From positions 1-40,782 of the forward strand of contig CAZJRS010000021.1 in NCBI GenBank assembly GCA_964548585.1: a stretch of DNA of 40,782 nucleotides, given 5' to 3'. The DNA is from Methanocella_A sp964548585. Lineage in GTDB: Archaea > Halobacteriota > Methanocellia > Methanocellales > Methanocellaceae. The notes beneath the pieces were generated by a model. That model saw only the letters and a list, made by a program, of their open reading frames with translations, ran no database searches and was not told where the DNA came from. Made by a program: the position numbers and the translations under genes. The stretch's first letter is position 1. Each line of letters opens with the position of its first letter. Shown here in pieces: positions 6,891 through 14,742 of this stretch.

Positions 6891-8975
6891 TTAAGCTGGC
6901 GACATGAAGCTTAGTATCCTGTTCGCTTCATCGTCCGTCAGGTCGTAGCCGTAGAACCTCTTATAGTAGTCTTTGACCTCCTTAGTCATGTCCAGGTCTG
7001 TAAACAGTTCAGGGTGCAGCTTCTTAGCGATGTATTCCATGAGAAGCGGGCCTTCGCTGCTGTAGTCCCAGTACATCACGCCGTACGGGTTGACGTACAC
7101 CTTGCCGTCCTTCACGGCTTTCACCTGGCTCCACTTTGGGTCGTCGGTGATCAACGTGGTATTGTTTACACGTCCCATGAAGATCACATCAGGGTTCCAG
7201 GCCAGTACCTGTTCCATGGTCACGGAGGTCATGATCTCCTTTTCAGTGTTTTTGGTGACCAGGTCTCCCCCAGCCAGTTCCACATACCATTCGGTGTAAG
7301 AGTTACGGCCGTGGGTGGTCAGGGCATCGGGGCCCCGGACGTAGTAGACTTTGGGCTTCTGATCAGGGGTCAGATTCGATGTCCTCGAGGTTACGTACTT
7401 CACCTTTTCATCGAAGTATGTACACCAGTCATCCGCCTTCTTCTTCGCTTCAGGACCGAGTACCTGGCCGAACAGTTGCACTTCCTGCTTTTCGAAGCTG
7501 AGGAACTTCTCGGCACTATCCGGGTTCCCTGTGCCCACCTGAGTGACAACTACAGGCAGCCCGCTGGCGTTCATTTTTTCGAGAGGTGTCTTGGTGTCCC
7601 AGAAAAAGACGACCTGAGTGTTCTTACTGAGCAGGTCCTCGACGTTCGGGTCCTGAGCGTTTGCCACGGTGGGTACGTTCTTCAGGTCGGGGGCTACTTT
7701 CAGGGCCCACGGCGAGGAAACCGATCCCCTCGTCACCATCTTGCCAGTCTGCCCGAGCATGATCATCTTTTCGTACCCCGGACCTACCAGCGACGCAACC
7801 CTTGTCACGTTAGCTGGCACTGTCACGGTTCTGCCTGCCAGGTCTGTCACGTTGACAGTAGAAGTGGGTTTGGAGGTCACTGTCGACGTGGTAGATGCCT
7901 TGCCGCTCAGGATTTCCCTGATCTGGTCATCCGAAAGGGTGACGCCGAAGAACTGCTGGTAGAAGCTCTTCGAGTCGCTGATCATCTGCGCTTCGGTGAT
8001 CTTTTCAGGGAAGAACTTCGAAGCGGCCCATTCGACCATCAGCGGCGTCTCGATAGTCCTGTGGCTCCACACGTGAGCGCCTACTGGGGTCGTGTAGATC
8101 TTCTCGTTCTTCACCGCATTGAGGGTGCTGAACCTGGTATCGTTGTATAGGTAGGTAATCTCGTCCGGGGCAGTGGTGATGATCACGTCAGGGTTCCACT
8201 TCAGCAACTGCTCCATGTCGAAGGTATAGGATTCGGCCGTGCGGTTGTTTTCCGATACCGCGATGCCGCCAGCTTCCGATATCCACCACTCGCCGATCTT
8301 GTGAGGCACCGACATCGTCTTAGGCGAGAACAAGAGCACCTTCGGGCGCTGGTCTGCCGGTACGGAAGAGACGGTCGTATTGACCTGCTTTACCTTAGAA
8401 TCGAAGTACTGCGAGTACTGGCTCGCCCGGGCGGGTTCATCGTAGATCTGGCCCATGAGAGTCATGAGCTGCTTGACGTCCTCAGGGTTGGTCCACTGAA
8501 GATACACCACCGGCATGCTCCGATTTTCGAGCGCTGTCACCGTGGGCTTATCCATGGTAAATACGATGTCAGGGTTTACCAGCAGTAGCGATTCTATACT
8601 CACAGCGCCGCTGGCATCCTGCACGTTGGGAGCGGTTGCGATCTGTGGTGCGAAGACGTACTGATATTTCCACCGCCCCTGCTTGATGAACGAGTCTGGC
8701 AGGGTATTGGCAATCGTGCTCCCTTTACCCATCGCTTCGATAAAGCTGAACTGCACGGGCACAGAACCGAGCGCTACCGCTTTGGTCACATTGACCGGGA
8801 TGGTGACGCTGCGACCCATCATGTCCGTGATGGTTTTAGTCGTAGGCCCCGGCACCGGAGTAGGTGTAACGGTTGCCGTTTGTGTGTTTTGTGTCGTACA
8901 TCCCGCCGCTGCGATGGCTAGCAGCAATATCGCCACGAAGGTGATAATCGCTATTGCCTTGTAACTTTTCTTAAT
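6891..8975 (-). CDS. Double-domain ABC substrate-binding lipoprotein (BtuF/FecB/MolA type)
   Basis: This is an extracytoplasmic ligand-binding component of a FecCD/BtuCD-type importer. It has a lipoprotein signal ending at AAAGC and a Thr/Pro linker. Two complete periplasmic-binding (PF01497-like) domains follow, the first beginning TITDMMGRSVTIP and the second VTDLAGRTVTVP about 335 residues later. Normal family members have one domain of 300-390 residues. The second domain resembles the lipoprotein at 14743-15915. The signal peptide is complete only if translation starts at an ATT codon (8975-8973), which follows GAGGTG by 5 bases and gives I/M-KKSYK. The first standard in-frame start is GTG at 8936, which removes the basic N-terminus. 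Transcription probably starts at operator C. The ligand may be a metal oxyanion, corrinoid or metal chelate. Confidence 0.85.
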   Translation of the reverse strand: MKKSYKAIAIITFVAILLLAIAAAGCTTQNTQTATVTPTPVPGPTTKTITDMMGRSVTIPVNVTKAVALGSVPVQFSFIEAMGKGSTIANTLPDSFIKQGRWKYQYVFAPQIATAPNVQDASGAVSIESLLLVNPDIVFTMDKPTVTALENRSMPVVYLQWTNPEDVKQLMTLMGQIYDEPARASQYSQYFDSKVKQVNTTVSSVPADQRPKVLLFSPKTMSVPHKIGEWWISEAGGIAVSENNRTAESYTFDMEQLLKWNPDVIITTAPDEITYLYNDTRFSTLNAVKNEKIYTTPVGAHVWSHRTIETPLMVEWAASKFFPEKITEAQMISDSKSFYQQFFGVTLSDDQIREILSGKASTTSTVTSKPTSTVNVTDLAGRTVTVPANVTRVASLVGPGYEKMIMLGQTGKMVTRGSVSSPWALKVAPDLKNVPTVANAQDPNVEDLLSKNTQVVFFWDTKTPLEKMNASGLPVVVTQVGTGNPDSAEKFLSFEKQEVQLFGQVLGPEAKKKADDWCTYFDEKVKYVTSRTSNLTPDQKPKVYYVRGPDALTTHGRNSYTEWYVELAGGDLVTKNTEKEIMTSVTMEQVLAWNPDVIFMGRVNNTTLITDDPKWSQVKAVKDGKVYVNPYGVMYWDYSSEGPLLMEYIAKKLHPELFTDLDMTKEVKDYYKRFYGYDLTDDEANRILSFMSPA

Positions 8976-9003
8976 AGTAACACCTCTTCTGAATTTTTTA
9001 TAG

Positions 9004-9440
9004 TTAATACACGACGTCGATGCCAGTCTCTTTCAGGAGCCTGCCGGCCGTCTCGATCGTATTGCGGAACTCCATGCGATCGTGGTAAGATAGCGCAGAG
9101 TGCAGGTACCAGTTGTTCCGGTAGCCCGGCACACGGTTGACGTGCACACCGCCGATCCTGTTTCCGCCTCCTGCCATTACCCACATGGGAATGTCGTCGT
9201 AGCTCCAGCCGGCAGCCGGCCCGATATCGATGTCCCGCAGGACCAGCCGGGCGATCGCAATGATCCTGGACCCCTCGATCGTCGAGCAGCGCGGGTGGTC
9301 TTCCAGTGGCGTCCCACAAACCGGAAAGAACCGGCTCACATATATGCTTTTCAGATTTTTGAACTGCCGGGCGAAAAACCACACTTTCGCCACCCATCTC
9401 GGGCAAGATGGCCAGGATACCCAGCTGCTCAATGATGGTC
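9004..9440 (-). pseudogene. Decayed C-terminal remnant of a radical SAM (HmdB/HcgA-like) gene
   Basis: A reading frame ending at 9004 encodes DHPRCST...DDIPMWVMAGGGNRIGG. This clearly matches the C-terminal third of the intact radical SAM enzyme at 9746-10792 (GHPRCSP...DDIPLWLLAGGGNQLGA). Upstream similarity continues only by changing frame near 9380, and the radical SAM Cys motif is absent. I read it as the frameshifted remnant of a second copy left between operator C and the binding lipoprotein. The boundaries are approximate. Confidence 0.65.
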
Positions 9441-9551
9441 CTATGCTTCTAAACGAGAGGTGAACAAGCATTATTGTCGGAATGCCTGGAAGCTTTAGAT
9501 AATTGAAAGACAGCAGGGTATCGAGGCTTGAATGTCCTATGTCCATTCGAT

Positions 9552-9591
9552 GATAAATAGATTTTGTTAAACAATCCATTTATGTTTAATA
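9552..9591 (-). promoter_or_regulatory. Operator C and minus-strand TATA box
   Basis: TGTTAAACA (9565-9573) and TGTTTAATA (9583-9591) start 18 bp apart. Read on the minus strand, the TATA-like CTATTTATC occupies 9560-9552, again 13 bp beyond the proximal arm start. It should drive the remnant and the double binding lipoprotein. A further half-site, ATTAAACAT, lies at 9597. Confidence 0.65.
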
Positions 9592-9634
9592 GATAGATTA
9601 AACATGATGGTTAAAAAGATAGATAAGCGTTCGA

Positions 9635-9712
9635 TTATTTTTTCTTCGGCTCATCCTTATCCTTACCATCCTTGGGTTTTTTACTGCCGCATCCGCATCC
9701 GCAACCGGACAT
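9635..9712 (-). CDS. Cys-Gly micropeptide, 25 residues
   Basis: A strong ribosome site (GGAGGTGAG, 5 bases before ATG) opens a 25-codon frame. It begins MSGCGCGCGS and then runs into a Lys/Asp/Pro-rich tail ending EPKKK, followed by TAA. The gap to the radical SAM gene stop is 33 bp, so it is the last cistron of the 16765-9635 operon. The three alternating cysteines match the C-terminal tail of the operon methyltransferase (GCGCGCD at 11669-12751). It could bind a soft metal, act as a substrate peptide for the radical SAM enzyme or methyltransferases, or be a metallochaperone. I do not recognise a family. Confidence that it is translated comes from the ribosome site, the operon position and the shared motif. 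Confidence 0.65.
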   Translation of the reverse strand: MSGCGCGCGSKKPKDGKDKDEPKKK

Positions 9713-9745
9713 AGTCTCACCTCCCCCCATCCTCATAGATGATAG

Positions 9746-10792
9746 TCATGGCACGTCAGGATTAGTCTGGCGGGTTATAAACGCGGGTCTTTCAAACCCA
9801 ATCCTCCGCCCCATCCCTTCGACGTACCGCCGTACAGGAGGGATCCGGTTCAGGATGAATACGTCCTCGTCGACCTTGATCACCTCTTCTTCCGGCCCCG
9901 GGATCGGCGAAGTCCTGGATATATGAGCCGCGCCCAGCTGATTACCGCCGCCGGCCAGCAGCCAGAGGGGAATATCATCAGTGGTGTTGCCGGCCGCGAG
10001 CCCCAGGTGGACATGGGGCATGAGCAGGCGGGCTACCGCCAGTGTTCTCGCCACGTCCCAGGGGGAGCATCGGGGATGTCCGCTGTAGGCTGTATCCGGG
10101 TATGGGTTGAACCGGGAAAAATTCAGGTGGCTCAAGTACCTGAACCGCTTCAGATAGAAGAGATGCTGGACCCGGTCTTGCTCAGATTCGCCCAGCCCTA
10201 TCAGGATCATGCTGCGGATCGGGACACCCTCCCGCTCACAGGCCTCCATCAGCTGCGTTTTCTTCGCCAGGCTGTCCCCGGGCTTCGCTTCCTCGAAGAC
10301 ATACTCGTTGATGGTCTCCAGCGAGCTGGTGATGCTCAGCATGCCCAGCGCTTTCAGCTTTTTTACGGTATCGGGGGAAAGCGAGGGGCCGAGGTTCACT
10401 TCTATACCGATGTCAGACACGGTTCGGATCGCCTCCACCATCTCAAGAATTTCATTATCGTACCCCTGCAGGTTTGATCCCCCGCTCAGGTGCAGCTGCT
10501 TCAGGCCCAGCTCTTCGAGCTTTTTGGCAGTTTTCGCCAGTTTTTCGAGCGGAAAATCGCTCTGGGCATAATAGGTACAATAGCGGCACCGTGGCACGAT
10601 TTTACAGGGGATCACCTGGGATATGCCAGAGGTCCAGTAGAGATCTCTTCCCAGGATTTCATCCCTGACCCGGGAGGCTCTGGCGAAGAGCTGCAGCGCG
10701 TTCCCGGGCTCCCGGGAGCCTTCGAGTAGCGACAGGGCGAGATCTTCGTCCGGCTCACCCGAAGCGGCTTTTTTCAGTAATAGTTCGTACAT
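9746..10792 (-). CDS. Radical SAM enzyme, HmdB/HcgA-like (BioB/HydE relative)
   Basis: The 348-residue product has the cluster motif C63-X5-C69-X2-C72 (CKIVPRCRYC). Ordinary radical SAM enzymes have CX3CX2C. The CX5CX2C variant is known from HmdB/HcgA, which acts in FeGP-cofactor synthesis for [Fe]-hydrogenase. A BioB/HydE-like barrel follows (HLSGGSNLQGYDNEI; ILIGLGESEQDR; DDIPLWLLAGGGNQLGA). No hmd or other recognisable hcg gene is in the window, so it may build a different compound. The ATG lies 6 bp after the DUF364 stop, and that stop is embedded in the ribosome site. It is the seventh gene of the eight-gene operon, next to the micropeptide. The product is unknown; a pyridinol-like or other small metal ligand is a guess. 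Confidence 0.82.
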   Translation of the reverse strand: MYELLLKKAASGEPDEDLALSLLEGSREPGNALQLFARASRVRDEILGRDLYWTSGISQVIPCKIVPRCRYCTYYAQSDFPLEKLAKTAKKLEELGLKQLHLSGGSNLQGYDNEILEMVEAIRTVSDIGIEVNLGPSLSPDTVKKLKALGMLSITSSLETINEYVFEEAKPGDSLAKKTQLMEACEREGVPIRSMILIGLGESEQDRVQHLFYLKRFRYLSHLNFSRFNPYPDTAYSGHPRCSPWDVARTLAVARLLMPHVHLGLAAGNTTDDIPLWLLAGGGNQLGAAHISRTSPIPGPEEEVIKVDEDVFILNRIPPVRRYVEGMGRRIGFERPAFITRQTNPDVP

Positions 10793-10798
10793 GTGAAT

Positions 10799-11656
10799 TC
10801 ACTTTGGTAGTTTTTCAATGACCACCCGGTCTGCTGACTTGCCGAAAAAATGGTACCCTGAACCGCCTTCAGCGAGGACATCCAGCAGCGCGTCCGGCTT
10901 TGTCACGATGATGCCCCCGATCGCGCTGATGCCCCGGGCGAAGAAAGCTTCCGGTAGCATACTGGCTGTGGGCCCGACCAGCAGGATGTATGCTCCCGGC
11001 TTCGCATGGCCTACGAGGCCTTCCAGGGTGTCGTTGATCAGTGTGGTGCCGGTGATCACGAGGATATCGGCCTTGCGCACAGCCTCGTCTGCCCTGTGAG
11101 CCGGAACGTGGAAGGGGAGTTCATCCTCCTTCAGCGTCCTGCGGTCCATTTCCAGGATGCCGAACGGCCGCTCCCGTCGCTTGAGCACCTTGAGCACCGG
11201 GACCAGCGCGCCGACCACGACCACATAGGCCTCGTCAGGGATGTTCAGCTCTTCAAAGGCATCCGTTCCCGTCTTTACAAGATACCCTTCCGGCCCGGCC
11301 CGGTCCCAGTACTCCGTCGAAAGAGCGTTCAGCGTGGCGATGCCGATGGCCTTCTTCAGCGGGTTACCCTGCCACATCTCCTTCAGCACCGTGGTCACCT
11401 TGCGCCCCTTGAACCGGCCGGCGGATGGCATGGCCCTCGCGGAGCTCGGACAGCAGACCGCTTCAGGGATTTCCTTGACAGGGGTAAAGCAGATACCGCC
11501 GTAGCCGTTGCTGAGTTTAACGCCGGTGAAGAAGATGCCGATAACCACTCGCTCGATCACGAGATCATCAAGGGCTTTGCCGTAGACCGATCGGATTAGA
11601 TCAAGTGTCTCTCGGAGGATGGCGCCTTCGCTACGCTCAGAGGGATCTTTGGCCAT
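10799..11656 (-). CDS. DUF4213/DUF364 putative heavy-metal chelation protein, copy 1
   Basis: The 285-residue product has the two-part layout of this family. An N-terminal alpha/beta domain (residues 20-120, with GICFTP and ALNALS) is followed by a Rossmann-like C-terminal domain (VVVVGALVPVLKVL; ADILVITGTTLINDTLEGL; LVGPTASMLPEAFFARG). Known structures combine enolase-like and Rossmann-like folds, and a role in metal chelation has been proposed but not proven. The gene sits 12 bp after the Cys-tailed methyltransferase and 6 bp before the radical SAM gene. A second copy at 25748-26608 again follows a FecCD permease, so the family travels with this type of importer here. Confidence 0.85.
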   Translation of the reverse strand: MAKDPSERSEGAILRETLDLIRSVYGKALDDLVIERVVIGIFFTGVKLSNGYGGICFTPVKEIPEAVCCPSSARAMPSAGRFKGRKVTTVLKEMWQGNPLKKAIGIATLNALSTEYWDRAGPEGYLVKTGTDAFEELNIPDEAYVVVVGALVPVLKVLKRRERPFGILEMDRRTLKEDELPFHVPAHRADEAVRKADILVITGTTLINDTLEGLVGHAKPGAYILLVGPTASMLPEAFFARGISAIGGIIVTKPDALLDVLAEGGSGYHFFGKSADRVVIEKLPK

Positions 11657-11668
11657 GTTCGTACCTTT

Positions 11669-12751
11669 TTAATCGCAGCCGCACCCGCAGCCTTTGCCCT
11701 TTTTCCGGCCCGTTGCTTTTTTTGCCGTACTCTTGACCGCCAGGTGCAGCATCGACGTCCCGTATGGACCTGGTACTTCTACTGACCGCAGGAACTGCAG
11801 TCCTGCCTGTTCCATGCGCTCCGGGAATTTTTCTACGTGACAGAGAGGGTGTCCACCGCTGTCGAGGCATTTCTCCAGCTCAGGAATGCCCCGGGGAGTG
11901 GTACACCCTGGGCTACAGAACCAGTGGTGGGAGACCAGCAAGCCTCCGGGCCGGAGGTTCTCGGCAAGCCCGTACAGGTAGCAGGGAATATCGTCCCGGT
12001 GCTGGTAAAGGACGTGAGACAGGCAGATGACATCAAACGTTTCACCCAGTCCGGTGTCGAGGGCTTCCGGTTTTTCCAGCCGAATCCGGTCCTTCAGCCC
12101 GAGCGAGATGATCATGCGTTTGTCTGCTTTGACAAACGAATGATCGTCGAGGATCACGCCTTTCAGCGTCGCTGACCTCTGGCATAGTGCGACGGCACAG
12201 AGGCCGTGGCTGCCGATGTCCAGCATAAGGCCGGCCTTTCCGAACCCGTCCCAGGCAGAGATGACCTCGGTAAGCTCGTGCATCTCACCCCTGAGCGACC
12301 GCTGAAGCAGCGCATTTAAAACAAGGCTACTGTCAGCACGGTTTGTGGTTCCTCCGGAAGGGTCGCTGGCAGTGATGGTCGCTTTCAGGTCTTTCCATCC
12401 GGATGCCTCACTGGCGGGCCACGCCAGAAAGTCGCCCTGGAAGCCATCGCTTTTACTGACCAGAAGTTTTGAAGCGGCGGGCGTATTTCGGTACCTGTCG
12501 CCCTCCAGGCTCAGCAAGTCGAGATCGACCAGCGACTGGAGATAGGCTTTGATGAACATGCCGTTGATCTTCAACTTTCGGGAGATCTGCTCCCGGTCGG
12601 CATTGCCCTGTTTTTCCAGCCAGTCGAACAGCCCGAGCCCGAGAGCGGCCTCGAAGATGCGGTAGGCCTTGTATCCTTCCAGGATATGATCGATTTGCAG
12701 GGCTTCGCCCGATAAGTTGACCTGTGCCAGTGGCAAATTTTTAGACATCAT
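11669..12751 (-). CDS. O-methyltransferase-like protein with Cys-Gly tail
   Basis: The 360-residue product has a winged-helix dimerisation domain (about 20-100), as in small-molecule O/C-methyltransferases. A SAM domain follows, with a slightly degenerate glycine motif (LDIGSHG, 177-183), VILDDHSF, and a late LRPGGLLVSHHWF strand. The tail (341-360) is Lys-rich and ends GKGCGCGCD, with Cys355, Cys357 and Cys359. The family does not normally have this, and it mirrors the downstream micropeptide. The tail could carry metal or dock the micropeptide. GGGTG lies 7 bases before the ATG. The ATPase gene ends 30 bp upstream and DUF364 starts 12 bp downstream. Substrate is unknown. Confidence 0.82.
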   Translation of the reverse strand: MMSKNLPLAQVNLSGEALQIDHILEGYKAYRIFEAALGLGLFDWLEKQGNADREQISRKLKINGMFIKAYLQSLVDLDLLSLEGDRYRNTPAASKLLVSKSDGFQGDFLAWPASEASGWKDLKATITASDPSGGTTNRADSSLVLNALLQRSLRGEMHELTEVISAWDGFGKAGLMLDIGSHGLCAVALCQRSATLKGVILDDHSFVKADKRMIISLGLKDRIRLEKPEALDTGLGETFDVICLSHVLYQHRDDIPCYLYGLAENLRPGGLLVSHHWFCSPGCTTPRGIPELEKCLDSGGHPLCHVEKFPERMEQAGLQFLRSVEVPGPYGTSMLHLAVKSTAKKATGRKKGKGCGCGCD

Positions 12752-12781
12752 GATATAGCACCCATAAAATTTAACTTACAC

Positions 12782-13570
12782 TCAGGTTTTGATCAGTGGA
12801 ATGGCGATCTTCCGGTTGATCTCTCCGCCCAGGTAGACGACTCTCATGTCTACGCCGTAGATCTCCTGCAGGTTTTCACTGGTCACTACGTCGTCAGGAT
12901 GGCCCATGGCGATGAACCGCTTTTCCTTCATGATCCCCACTCGGTGGGACGACAGGAAGGCGTGGTCCGGGTAATGGGAGGTCATCACCAGCGAGAGACC
13001 TTTCGCAGACAGCTTTTTGATCATCTCGATGGTGTGGATCTGGTTGCCCACGTCCAGGTGGGAGGTCGGCTCGTCCAGCAGCAGGATTTCCGGCTCCTGG
13101 GCTAGCATCCGTGCCATCAGCACCAGCTGCATCTGTCCGCCGCTTAACTCGGTATACGGTTTATCCCGGATGTACTCGATGTTCACGGTTTTGATCGCAC
13201 CTTCGGCGACCTTGTAGTCTTTTTCCGACGGAGTGGCCAGCAGGTTCAGGTGCGGCGTCCGGCCCATGAGGACCACTTGCAGCACCGTATACGGGAAAGT
13301 CGGTGTGTGTATCTGGGGAATGAACCCGATCTTCCGGGCGAGCTTCGCCTGCCCGTAAGCAGTGACGTCCTTGCCGTCGATCTCGATATGCCCCTGCTGC
13401 AGTCGGTACAGGTTACATAGACACCGAAGCAGAGTAGACTTTCCCGTCCCGTTCGGGCCCAGGATGCAAAACACCTCCCCGGGCCCTACCGAGAAAGAGA
13501 TGTCTTCAAAGATGTTCCGTTTCCCATCGTAGGAAAACGTGGCTTTTTTTACTTCAAGCATGCCGCACAT
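12782..13570 (-). CDS. ABC importer ATPase (FecE/BtuD/MolC type)
   Basis: The 262-residue product has Walker A GPNGTGKST (38-46), Q-loop FIPQ, signature LSGGQ (142-146), Walker B ILLLDE (162-167) and H-loop SHYPDH. It powers import through the permease encoded immediately upstream. The chosen ATG at 13570 overlaps the permease stop as TAATG; a TTG at 13579 and an ATG at 13561 are alternatives. Family members energise uptake of iron-siderophores, cobalamin or molybdate/tungstate (MolC). It is the only complete importer ATPase in the window, although there are two permeases and four binding proteins, so it may be shared. Confidence 0.92.
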   Translation of the reverse strand: MCGMLEVKKATFSYDGKRNIFEDISFSVGPGEVFCILGPNGTGKSTLLRCLCNLYRLQQGHIEIDGKDVTAYGQAKLARKIGFIPQIHTPTFPYTVLQVVLMGRTPHLNLLATPSEKDYKVAEGAIKTVNIEYIRDKPYTELSGGQMQLVLMARMLAQEPEILLLDEPTSHLDVGNQIHTIEMIKKLSAKGLSLVMTSHYPDHAFLSSHRVGIMKEKRFIAMGHPDDVVTSENLQEIYGVDMRVVYLGGEINRKIAIPLIKT

Positions 13571-14688
13571 TACGACCAACTCTCCTTAGCTTTCTTAAGC
13601 AGATACAAAAAGAGCGGCGCACCGATGATCGAGGTGACGATGCTGACCGGAATTTCCGCAGATGTCAGGTTCCGGCAGATGGTGTCTACCACGAGCATGT
13701 AGGTCGCGCCGAGCAGTATGGACGCCGGGATCATGACCTTGTGATCGGGGCCAACAAGCATGCGGGCCATCTGAGGTATGATCAGGCCGACCCAGCCGAC
13801 CAGACCGCTGATGCAGACCGCTGCGGAGGTGATGAGCGTCGCACAGAAAATGATAATCAGCCTCAACTGTCTGGTGTTCACGCCGAGCGCCCGGGCTTCC
13901 TCATCGCCCATGGACAGCACGTTGAGCCGCCAGCGCATCAGTACCATGACGCCCATGCAGATGAGAATCACCGGTGCCACCAGGACCACGTCGTTCATAC
14001 TGACCTTGGCAAAAGAGCCCATGAGCCAGAACACGATATCCGGCAATTTCGTATACGGGTCCGCCACGTACTTAAACGCCGACGTCACCGCCGAGAACAG
14101 GCTGCCCACGATGATGCCCGCCAGCACCAGCACCAGCGTCGGGTTACTCTTGTAAACCCTGCTGATGGCGAAAGTCATGCTGACGGCCAGCAGGCCGCCG
14201 GCAAACGCGAAAACCTGGATCATGTAGCCCGCCTGGCTCATGAGGATACCTAGAGCAGCTCCCACGCCCGCGCCTGCCGATACGCCCAGGATCGACTCGG
14301 ACACCAGCGGGTTCCGGAAGGTACCCTGGAAAGCCGCTCCCGAGATCGCAAGGCCTGAACCCACCAGGATGACTGCTATTGCCCTGGGCAGCCGGATGTT
14401 CCAGATGACTACGTCCATGGTCGAGTTCCAGGTGTGGGGAATGCCCCACAGGAAAGCCAGCCTGACACCGGTGAAGCTCAGAACGATATTCCCCAGGGCC
14501 TCCGAGGTGCCGGAAACAACGATTAAGACGACCGTTACGGGATCGATCGTGTACCTGCCCAGGAAAAGGGCAACGATAAAAACTGCGATGAGAACACCGG
14601 TGAGAATTAAGCCTGCAGACAGGTTTCGAATGCGGGTACCGAACCTCCCGGGATTTGAGTGACCTGCTACATTAGTCTTTTCGAACAT
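13570..14688 (-). CDS. ABC importer permease (FecCD/BtuC/MolB type), copy 1
   Basis: The 372-residue membrane protein has about ten hydrophobic segments and BtuC-family signatures: RLPRAIAVILVGSGLAISGAAFQ, RNPLVSESILGVSAGAG, and GFVG-like GLVGWVGLIIPQMAR with the coupling helix DEEARALGV. An extra hydrophilic loop after the first segment (GNIVLSFTGVRLAFLWGIPH region) makes it slightly long. The copy at 24550-25725 is very similar in the second half. A hairpin separates it from the upstream binding protein gene. It probably forms a dimer with two copies of the ATPase. Confidence 0.93.
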   Translation of the reverse strand: MFEKTNVAGHSNPGRFGTRIRNLSAGLILTGVLIAVFIVALFLGRYTIDPVTVVLIVVSGTSEALGNIVLSFTGVRLAFLWGIPHTWNSTMDVVIWNIRLPRAIAVILVGSGLAISGAAFQGTFRNPLVSESILGVSAGAGVGAALGILMSQAGYMIQVFAFAGGLLAVSMTFAISRVYKSNPTLVLVLAGIIVGSLFSAVTSAFKYVADPYTKLPDIVFWLMGSFAKVSMNDVVLVAPVILICMGVMVLMRWRLNVLSMGDEEARALGVNTRQLRLIIIFCATLITSAAVCISGLVGWVGLIIPQMARMLVGPDHKVMIPASILLGATYMLVVDTICRNLTSAEIPVSIVTSIIGAPLFLYLLKKAKESWS

Positions 14689-14714
14689 AGGTTTGCTCCG
14701 TGGAGAATAGGAAG

Positions 14715-14729
14715 GGCTGAATCTCAGCC
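14715..14729 (-). terminator. Intercistronic hairpin after a binding-protein gene
   Basis: GGCTGA (14715-14720) pairs with TCAGCC (14724-14729) around ATC. The flanking AGGGCT/AGCCCT offers an alternative register. It lies between the binding lipoprotein stop and the permease start. Such hairpins commonly protect the upstream message or partly terminate, giving more binding protein than permease. Confidence 0.4.
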
Positions 14730-14742
14730 AGCCCTATCCGCT

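Noticed and set aside
7014..8150. 378-codon plus-strand open frame
   Set aside because: It is antisense to the double binding lipoprotein and lacks any motif or ribosome site.
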